DNA from: Gongronella butleri
Taxonomy: Eukaryota > Mucoromycota > Mucoromycetes > Mucorales > Cunninghamellaceae
DNA: 64,000 nucleotides
Reading direction: 5' to 3'
Assembly: GCA_025201375.1 (NCBI GenBank)
Contig: JAIWZP010000020.1
Location: 186,001 to 250,000, forward strand
The position numbers were made by a program, and so were the translations under genes. Positions 56,056 to 64,000 of this stretch are shown piece by piece (the first letter of the stretch is position 1; each line of letters begins with the position of its first letter). Under the pieces are notes generated by a model that was given only the letters and a program-made list of their open reading frames with translations, did not search any database and had not been told where the DNA came from.

Positions 56056-56954
56056 TACTTGCAATGCACAGCACACAACAAGCAAAAGAAAAGATGCATA
56101 TCTGTAGAAAGTATGATGCACAATCAATGCCATCAGTGCCCAGCAAATGTTGACTACAAGATCCCAAAATACATCAATTCGCGATTGTTGACTTGTTGGT
56201 AATTCGTACGAGGTCGCAAATCAATTAGCGAAACGAGCCAACAAACACTTTTGCTCCAGAGATGTTCCTGGGGCGATCTCGGTGAGCTGCATTATACAGA
56301 CATACCTTAAAATGCGATTTGGGATGTTCATCTCCAAAAGGAAACCATCGAAACCATGAAAAAAAGGTGAAATCGTTGAATGGAAGGACGCGCGAGAGAA
56401 TTTGGCTCTGACAAAAAGCCGTGGCGCGTGGTTCTTGGCGCATGACCTCATCAAAAATCTGTGATTTGCGTATTTTTTTTTTTTTTTTTTTGTTGATCGT
56501 CGCGACTCCCTTGCACGGCTCAATGCGGTGCCAATGGTTCATTGGAGACTACGGGCAGGCAGCCGAGCCCCCAGCGCCAAGGCTTTGCTGGGCAACATCT
56601 TTCAAGTGATAAAATAAAAAAAGCACATTCTGTGTTCCTGTTGACATTTGTCAACGCCTTTGGCAGGTCAATGCCCCAACCAATGCAAGTTGATGAGGTT
56701 ATCATAAGGATGAAGGAAGGAGGAGGCAAGGGGAGAGACAGGGTCCTTCACGAGGGCGGATGACCGCGATCGGGAAAAGCGGAATTTATGCAGCCCAGCC
56801 AAGCCGCCCAATGACGCCCATTGGGGCAGCGGGGGGTGACCCCCAAGACTTGGGCGACGATGGATAAGCTGTCAACCAAAAGGTTCCTTGGCTTCCACCG
56901 TGTCAAGCGGGCGCGCAACAACTTTTATCGGCGCGCAAAGCGCAAGGCATGCCC

Positions 56955-56986
<32 letters not shown>

Positions 56987-57745
56987 TGCCAAAATGCGCA
57001 CAAAGGAATACACTGCTTGCTTCTCCTTTTTTTTATCCATTTTTTTCATTGTATTTGCCAGGCAAATTTAATTAGCACCTGACACCCAGGAGAAAGAAAG
57101 CGATCCCCTGTTCGAGCACGAGGGGGGCCCATTTCTCTCTCTCTCTCTCTGTCTCTCTCGCTTTTTTTTTTTTACAACAACAAAAAAGGTGTCTTTGAAA
57201 GGGGGCAAACGGGGGGTTGGATCATGGCTGACATGTGATGCGCGTTGGGGTAGAACACAGTGGTACGAAAAAAGTGGTTCCTGATTGTTCATCAATTGTC
57301 AAGAGCTTGGACTTTTTGCGGAGCTTCCAACACCGGTTTCAAGCAAACAAAAAAGCAAGCTTAAGATAGACACCGCGGGCGCCCAGGGTGCGCGTGACAC
57401 GATCTTGTGCAACGGACGGGTTAGGGATTGGGGAAAAGTCGTGTCACTCGACACTGTGCCACGGGTTGGGGGGAAACGTAATGCAAGGTTTGGCTGGGGC
57501 AAAAAAAAAAAAAAAAAAAAGCCCATGATGTCAAGCAGGTCTCGGCATGGTTGCCAGCATCCATTGGTGCTGGACGACAAAAAAAAAAAAGGGGAACAAG
57601 GAGACACAATTGGCCCGGGAGATGAAAGGTGCCTATTTTTTTTCAAAAAGGAAGGGAGACAAGCCAAAAGAAAAAAAATCGGCCGTCTTGTCATTTTTTC
57701 TTCTTTTTTCTTCTCCACTCTTTTTTTTTTTAATTCTTTTTTGCC

Positions 57746-59466
57746 ATGCTGCCCGATTACTCTGTGCTGCGCTGGCTAATTTACGGCATTGCACTCGTTC
57801 AAACGAGCGTGGCACCGATTGCTTTGCTCTATTTTCTCTATTATGTGGTTTCCTCGCCACAATACGACCTGCTGTCGGCACCCATTGCTGTGCCAGTGTG
57901 GGCGCATTACTGGCTGCTGTTGGAGCTGCTGTTCTACGTGTACTTTCAAATCACTTGCAATCGCATGCAGCACAAGACGGCCATGGCCACACTCACACCA
58001 AAAGAACGCCGCCATCTCGTGCTTCTTTGCATCGACAATATTGAACATGTGCACGAATGGCTGCCCGGCTGGTTTGTCGACAAGGACACACAACAAGCAC
58101 CTCACATGGACAGCATTTGCAGAGACAATGTTCTGGAATGGTAAAGACAAAATGACGCGCGCGCGCGGAAAAAAATAGAGTTGTGTGATACACAAAAAGG
58201 GGAGGGGGCGACAACAAACGACGAGGGGCGATTTGCTCATGCATTTTTGCTTTTTTTTTTTCTTTCTATTGTCGTGTATTTAGGATTGCATGGGCTTTTT
58301 GCTTGCAGCGACTTGAGCAGGTGGACAATGTCAAGGAACTTGAATGGATGATTGACAAGTTTGAGCGCAAGCATCATATTACTTTTGCGCCCGGGTACAA
58401 TGACCGACTGCAAGCTCGCCGCCTGAATCTTGACCCGATGAACGCGTACCACCGGCCACTTGTGTTTTACATTAGCATCCAGTGCCTGACTGTCTTTTAC
58501 GAGCTTGTCGTGCTTCAATGGCGCTATGGCATGGCAAAGCATCACGTGCGTGTGCCTGTCGGCACCAATGCAGCGCAAGATGCACCCAATGTATCGTCTG
58601 TTGTCGCCTACTGGCACCGCGATCCCTTGCCGGCGGCAGCGACGCGTCGCCGCGACTCGTTCTTGGCCACAGACGACACGCACAGTGCTCAGGGCGCCTT
58701 TGCATCGTACTACAGCGATGACCAGCCGTACCCATTTACTCGTAGCGCAAGACGCAAGCAATTGAAGAAGCCACTAGTGTTTATCCACGGTGTGGGTGCA
58801 GGTTTGATGGGGTATTCTCCCTTTTTGCGTTCGCTCCTGCATCAATTGGCCGACCGCCCCATTTTTTTCGTCGAGCTGCCATTTGTGTCCATGCGCTGCA
58901 GGGAGGATGTGCCGGGGATGCATGAAATGACGACAGCCGTCGAGATCATGCTGCGCGAACACGGCTACAGCTCCGCCGTCTTTGTTGGCCACTCGTTTGG
59001 CAGCGCCGTCACCGCATGGTGTTGCAAGCACAAGCCCCACCTCATTGACAGCGTCATCCTCATCGACCCCATCTGCTTCATGCTGCATTACAGCGATGTC
59101 TGCAACAATTTCGTCTACAGACGCCCGGAAACAAGCAGCGAGGCCATTGTCAAGTATTTCGCGTCCACAGAGCTGTACATTTCCCACTACTTTTCACGCC
59201 ATTTCTACTGGTTCGAGACCGCACTGTTCATCGCGTCAAAGTCGCCGGACCACAAAACGTCCCAATACACCATCCCAATGCCCAAAAACACCAAAGTGTA
59301 CCTGTCCGAAAATGACAACATTGTCAATTCCGACCGCGTCTACACATACCTGCACAAACATGGCATCAATGTCCATTGGATGTCCGGATTGTACCATTCC
59401 TCCTTTTTATTCCACCCTTCGTGGCAGCAAAACATCCTCCATACCCTAAAATCCTTTTCCCAGTAA
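57746..59466 (+). CDS. membrane-anchored alpha/beta hydrolase
   Basis: Exons 57746-58140 and 58284-59466 give 525 residues. Two membrane segments lie at the N-terminus (WLIYGIALVQTSVAPIALLY, then VWAHYWLLLELLFYVYFQIT). The hydrolase core starts at about residue 295: KPLVFIHGVGAGLMGYSPFL (oxyanion loop), FFVELPFVSMR, and the nucleophile elbow VFVGHSFGSAV with Ser at 369. A likely acid lies in YLSENDNIVN and the His in GLYHSSFLFH near the C-terminus. Similar fungal proteins are annotated as lipid-active hydrolases; the substrate is unknown. The segment between the anchors and the core (about 80-290) has no clear family mark. Confidence 0.82.
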
Positions 59467-59690
59467 TCCCGCCTTTTCAAATTTGTGTATTTTACCCCCA
59501 CTAGACGCGTCGCGTCGCGCTCTTATAATTTCATGTATATAGCCCTTCCCTCCACACTCTAATAAATTCACTGTAGACTTGCTCTTTTTTTTTCTCTCCA
59601 TCACATGCGCATGTCACGTTGCCATTTTTGCCGGATTTTGGGGGTGACGATGAATGAGTTTAGTGGAAAATATGCGGATGAAAAAAAAAT

Positions 59691-60445
59691 CTAGGCACCG
59701 ATGCGCTGGACGAGCTGCTGGTATTTCTCTCTACTTAGCTTGCGCTGACGCCAAATCAACACAGAGAGAGACGCAACAGCCACCACCATGTTCACCGACT
59801 AAAGAGGAAAAAAAAAAAAAAAGAAAAAACGAGAAATCAGCCCCCCTCCTCTTAACCCTGTAAAAACAAGGCGCGCACGCTTACCTCAAACTTGACAATC
59901 CTCCAATGCTCGACTCGCTTGACCCACGGACATGGCCGGAAAGTCGGTAAAACAATGACATCGTCGTCGTCCAATGTGTCTGAATGATTCGCGTACCAAT
60001 TGGGATCGTCCCATTGGCATTTGACAGGCTCCTTGTTGCCATACTCAAAGCAATACGACGCTGTTTTCTGATGAATTGAAACAAGGGTCAATGCCTCCTT
60101 TTGTCTCGCTCACAGCGCGCCAATTGCATGAATTTTGTCATTTTACCTTTTCCAAAGGACTGCAAATGTCACATTCGCCTAGGGATATACATGTGTAGGT
60201 CGGCTTCTCGATAGTTTCGTGAGAATGGGTATAGTTGCCAAGATTCGGATGCTTGAGCTCGGTCTGGTTAAACATGGGCGACGCCCACAGGGCCAATGGC
60301 AGCCTAAACAATGAGCAAAAAGAATGAGACACATGCACACGACCCCTCTTTTGTCGCCTTTTTTATTTCACACGCTGTCTCGCTGTCAGCCCCCCAGCCG
60401 CCATTACTGTAGAAAATAGACACACAATAGCAGCAGCCGCAACAT
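59691..60445 (-). CDS. JTB: JTB-family (jumping translocation breakpoint) membrane protein
   Basis: Four exons from 60445 down (60445-60408, 60303-60147, 60067-59885, 59798-59691) give 161 residues. Exon 1 is 38 nt and supplies a signal peptide (MLRLLLLCVYFLQLPLALWA). The lumenal part has the JTB Cys pattern: CISLGECDICSPLE, SYCFEYGNKEPVKCQW and FRPCPWVKRVEHWRIVKFE. A single membrane segment (VNMVVAVASLSVLIW) and a basic cytosolic tail (RQRKLSREKYQQLVQRIGA) match the animal protein closely. JTB is implicated in mitosis/cytokinesis and mitochondria in animals. The family is absent from most well-studied fungi. An extra acidic loop (TLDDDDVIVLPT) precedes the last Cys. Confidence 0.87.
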
Positions 60446-60619
60446 AAAGTACAAAAAAGTAAAAAGAAAATGGAAAACGAGCCAACTTGGCGCGGGGAAG
60501 CAAGGCCCTTTGCCGTTTTTAATCTCCGCCGAGAATGGGCAACTTCAGCCCGTTTTCAGATTCTTTGCCCCCCGTTACTTTTTTGTTTCTCTCTCTTTTT
60601 GACTGCCTTTTGTCTCGAT

Positions 60620-60903
60620 ATGCAACGGAAAAGCCTGTGGGGGTCCTATATCGCGCTTCCTCCTCGAACACGCATGTTGCTTGGTCTAGGTAGCCCCCCT
60701 TTCACTGCTCGGACGCGCAACATTGGACTGATCCTCTCCCTTTCTTTTTTTTCTGAAAACTAGGAGGTATGGCCTTTGCCACCTTTGGTATGTTTGCCTC
60801 GGATTACATTGAGCAACAGCGGCCCGCCAGCTCATCAGAGACCGAGGAAATGCAGCAGCTGTCCCCTGTCGTCGTCGTGGATCATGTCGACAAATCATCC
60901 TAG
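60620..60903 (+). CDS. small single-pass membrane protein, 69 residues
   Basis: Exons 60620-60689 and 60764-60903. The N-terminus is basic (MQRKSLWGSYIALPPRTRML). The intron falls inside a Gly-rich membrane helix (LLGLGGMAFATFGMFASDY). A polar Ser/Glu tail with a VVVV run follows. The shape, basic start plus one glycine-zipper-like helix, is that of small mitochondrial inner-membrane subunits or assembly factors, but no specific family is recognised. It is divergent from JTB, 174 bases away. Confidence 0.65.
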
Positions 60904-61141
60904 GCCAAAAAAAAATCATTTCAATTCATTAAACACACTTTTATGCATGACAACACGCTGGACGTATGATAGATACAGTAATGATACAACAGTATCATAG
61001 CTGAAAAGGTGTACTGTATCTGATTTATTACAGAATTACGTAAAAAAAAAAAAAAAAAAAAGAAAAAAAGATCAAAAATGCAGTGTGAAATGAGAATGAA
61101 TGGCATGTAAAAAAAAAAAAAAACGAGAGCCTAGCAGCAAA
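60904..61141. other. convergent 3' spacer
   Basis: Contains two TACAGTA/TACTGTA words, an inverted GATACAGTAATGATAC / GTATCAT pair and an A run (61040-61058). No ORF. Confidence 0.5.
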
Positions 61142-62350
61142 TTATTTGGTGTTGCTTTTTGCTTGGCTGCGAGCACGATTCAATGCGGCCAAGGCAGGCT
61201 TCATGATTTTCACCAAGGGCGTGGTGTCGTAAGGGAAGCCTCTCGTTTGTATGATCCTCGCGACGTTGTTGAACAGGTCGAGCACGTCATCTACCGTGTA
61301 TTCGACGACGTCGTCGCTGTCGCGGCCGCCGTCGTAGTCGACATTCTCGTTGTACGCGTCGGTCACGTCCTCAATGGCGCGCATGAGCCGTTTTGGGTCG
61401 CTTTCAACAAATTTCATGATGCCAATGAACAGCTCGAGGAACGTGTCGGAATCCGACATGAGCAAGTCGACCACCAGCTCATATGACATGCCCGTCTTGA
61501 CCAGGAAATGAAAAAAGAGCACATACGAATTGAACCTGCTGACGAAATCCTTGATGACAGGCAGCACCGGGCCGGTCATTGGGTTCTGATCAAAGGCAAA
61601 GCTAAGGACGAGCATGTTCAATTGCACAGAAATCAGTGCACCGTCATTGCTGCCGACAATGTCGTAAAAATAATCAAGACATGTCGCCAATGGTACGTCT
61701 GCGCACACCAAAAAAAAAAAAAAAAAACACATGTCAACGGCCTCAATTGCGTCGTTTTTCTCTTTTTCTTCGTACCTTTCAAGGGTCGCAGCAGCTGTTG
61801 GACCTGCCGGACTATATTCAAGTTGATCTCTCCACCCGCGAGAAACAAGCCATCCAAGCATCGGACGCCCAGCTGGATGATCAAGCTCAGGCACTCGCGA
61901 TCCACGACCCAATCCGTGTCCGGTAGTCGCTGATGAACAAACGTTGTGCTCTCCAGGTCCAGCAGATGCTCCAGGTCGCGTTCTGTCAGCGCGTCGCGCA
62001 CCAATGTAAAGTATTTGATCGTTTGAAGGCTGATGTCAAACTAAAAAGTGAATGGATTGACGCGTGAGACGGCGGCATTCCCCCCCCCCTCATTTTTCAA
62101 CACACGCGGCCTTACAAGATAATCACGATACGCCAAGTCGCGCGCGATCACGGTCGTAAATCGTTGTGTGAGCTCCATGGCTTTGCGCACGACTGTGATG
62201 TGTTGATGTGCAAAGTATTTCAGGGCAAATTCTAGCCAGCGGAGGCCATGCTTGGTCAGCAACGTGTCCGTGGGCTGGTCAATGAGCTCGGAGTTCTTGA
62301 TGAGATCAATGGCCCACACGAGCACGCGAACAAGGTGCAACTTGTGAAAT

Positions 62351-62417
<67 letters not shown>

Positions 62418-62918
62418 TGTCAAATCACGGTCTCAAAGCGCGCATCCGCTCCAAGTCTACCTCGTTCGTCGACTGAATTTCGCGCAAGAACCAGTCATGC
62501 ACGCGTTTGGAATGCTTGAGAAACACCATGTCAATCAAATTGAGCATCGGGCTCCTCGACGCATTAAACACTTCTTTGCGGCCGCGTTTCATCAGCGCAT
62601 GGCACACCTCCAGGAAGAAATCCTGATGCATGGTGCTAATATCCTTTGCCGTCATATCGAGGACCAATTTTTCCAGGGCCGGCACCCAGTTTGACTAGGC
62701 ATAGAAGGAGAAAAGCATATTGAATGACAGGGGACAACCGGCAACAGCTCATTTTTCGCGTTCTACCTTGATTAAATTGTCAATGCATTTGTCTCGCTGA
62801 GCAAACACATCAAATTCATCGCTTTTCCCACGAGGGGGCGTGACCTAGCAAACAAGTTTAGACGCCAACAGGCACGCACCATAATAAAAAAACTCACATA
62901 AAACTCAAACGGAAGCAT
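61142..62918 (-). CDS. Lines-like (LINS1-type) helical repeat protein (tentative)
   Basis: Six exons from 62918 down (62918-62898, 62844-62767, 62694-62461, 62340-62116, 62040-61776, 61698-61142) give 459 residues, mostly amphipathic helices. The segment FNSYVLFFHFLVKTGMSYEL with DSDTFLELFIGIMKFVESD resembles the Lines N-domain pattern (V-L-x-F-L-x-S... T-F-L-x-Y). VARIIQTRGFPYDTTPLVKI near the end resembles the Lines C-terminal FPYN-x-x-PLL block. In humans LINS1 is linked to cognition; its molecular role is unclear. The third intron (62460-62341) includes a run of ~66 A on the plus strand. Its donor GTAGAC is chosen because a nearer GTGATT breaks frame. Family call is by motif only. Confidence 0.55.
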
Positions 62919-63316
62919 AAAATGATGCAGCGAAGAAGAAAAAGGGCAGCGTCGGCGGCACTTCAATTGCCGACGGCGACCAAAAAAAAAAAGTCACGGG
63001 CGTTGCGGGCGAGCGGGCTCGGAAAATCGAAATAAAGCTTGTCGCTGGCCAATCCCACCTTCCTTGTCCTCCTCTTTTTTCATTTGTTGTCTTTTTTCCT
63101 CTTTCTATTTGTAATTGGTTGCTTCTGCCCCTTCACACGAACGTCCCATTTGCCAATAGAAACTAAGGTAACCAAACTGCATAACCCCTTTTCCCCCACC
63201 CCTCGCTGGCTCGTTTGCCTTTTTCCTTTGCCACGCCCTTTGGCTCTTTTTTATTTTTTTATGTCTCTCTTTCTGTTTGTTGCTCATCTTTGACTTTTTT
63301 TTTCCATCATGAAGTT
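62919..63316. other. divergent promoter of Lines-like and HAP2 genes
   Basis: About 400 bases, T/C-rich toward HAP2. No coding ORF. Confidence 0.5.
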
Positions 63317-64000
63317 ATGAACACTGAATCTGCTACCTCCCAGGCGCCGGACTCGTTGGTAAAAATAGAAAAAAGAAAAAGAAAAACGCGGACGCGCCTC
63401 TAAACTGACTTTTTTTTTTTTTTTCCTCTGTCTCAGAACGGCCGTCCTTTGGGCCAGTATGGCCAACCCATGGTACGTCCTGAGAGGGGAGAAATTGGAC
63501 GGAAATCGAGGGGAAAAGGGGAAAATGGGACAGCAATGGCTGATTTTTGATTATTTTTTTGTTGTTTTTCCAGTCGACCATGGCGATGATGGCGGCACAA
63601 GGGCATCTTCCTCCGCACCTGTATCATGGCACGTCGGCGGCAACGTCGTCTGCCGGCACGAGTTCGCCGTCAATGAATGCAGCCACGGCTGTTTCTGGAA
63701 ACAGCCCGCATATGACGGATAGCCCCATGTCGACGGCGCCCGCGCACTCTGTGTCTGCGGCTGCGGTTGCCGCGGTAGCCGCCGGCTTGCACATGCCTGC
63801 GCACCATCAGGCGGCGGCGGCCCCGCCTCCACAAGCCCCGGCCGCAGAAGAGGAGCCATTGTACGTGAATGCCAAGCAATACCACCGAATCCTCAAGCGC
63901 CGTGCCGCGCGCCTCAAACTGGAGGAATTGAATCGCATTGCCAAGAACCGCAAGCCATATCTGCACGAAAGTCGCCACAAACACGCCATGCGCCGCCCAC
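63317..64000 (+). CDS. HAP2: HAP2 / NF-Y subunit A, CCAAT-binding factor (3' truncated by window)
   Basis: Sequence-specific subunit of the trimeric CCAAT-box factor. Exons 63317-63358, 63437-63472 and 63574-64000 (continuing past the window). The 168 complete residues seen begin [15 protein letters not shown] Met/Ala/Ser/His-rich region follows, then the conserved core: [20 protein letters not shown] (A1 helix binding NF-YB/C) and [19 protein letters not shown] (start of the DNA-contacting A2). The first two exons are only 42 and 36 nt. The remaining A2 residues and C-terminus are outside. Confidence 0.94.

Larger units (their letters stand above)
54422..57745. other. gene-poor island, 3.3 kb
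   Basis: No convincing gene. It contains an inverted copy of repeat A, a two-copy ~157-bp tandem duplication, several A or T runs (about 56472, 56956-56983, 57501-57520) and scattered short ORFs. Confidence 0.6.

Noticed and set aside
62430..62458. Splice donor GTGATT at the end of the Lines-like exon 3
   Set aside because: It leaves a two-base remainder and shifts the next exon out of frame. The GTAGAC donor at 62460 keeps the frame.

Overview
This is a 64 kb piece of a gene-dense nuclear genome from a fungus, most likely an early-diverging lineage (Mucoromycota-like). Nearly every gene is split by short GT-AG introns (about 50-160 nt) with T-rich 3' ends. Many ATGs follow a long pyrimidine leader, and AATAAA signals lie close behind or inside the stop codons. 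The gene content is eukaryotic and fungal: Zn2Cys6 factor, Pex13 with SH3, Amn1-like LRR protein, HAP2/NF-YA. It also includes families that Dikarya usually lack (ketohexokinase, JTB, Lines-like protein, YABBY-like HMG protein). The phylum is inferred from this mix, not proven.

Layout. 0-4.5 kb: capping protein alpha, a promethin-like protein, a small Zn2Cys6 protein and an Sld7-like replication protein. 4.5-8.8 kb: a gene-poor island with a foldback element, a 58-bp tandem repeat, many TACTGTA/TACAGTA words and a tRNA-Leu(CAG). 9.2-14.1 kb: ketohexokinase, a C2H2 protein and phosphatidylinositol-4-phosphate 5-kinase. 14.1-17.7 kb: a second gene-poor island with two diverged copies of an ~0.8 kb repeat. 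17.7-29 kb: flavodoxin-like quinone reductase, Pex13, a short-chain dehydrogenase, a ThrE-type transporter and an acyl-CoA carboxylase beta subunit.

29.3-34.8 kb is the most unusual part. It holds a 708-residue protein with five tandem HNH-type modules (only the last two keep the full H-H-N set), a nine-unit minisatellite with poly-T spacers, and an apparently intact Crypton tyrosine-recombinase gene. 36.2-47.7 kb: TGS1 with two N-terminal AT-hooks, an unknown membrane protein, an F-box/LRR protein, proteasome beta-6, a C2H2 factor, a Y/G/Q/H-rich protein, a family-16 methyltransferase and clathrin light chain. 49-54.4 kb: a coiled-coil protein, a nuclease A inhibitor (NuiA)-like protein, a tiny YABBY-like HMG protein encoded by five small exons, and Snx3. 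54.4-57.7 kb: a third, inverted copy of the ~0.8 kb repeat. 57.7-64 kb: an alpha/beta hydrolase, JTB, a 69-residue membrane protein, a Lines-like protein and the 5' part of HAP2.

Most genes are housekeeping and form no operon-like pathway. Exon structures were assembled by hand. For each spliced CDS given below the exon lengths sum to whole codons, which supports the models. Function calls rest on recognised motifs, with no database search.
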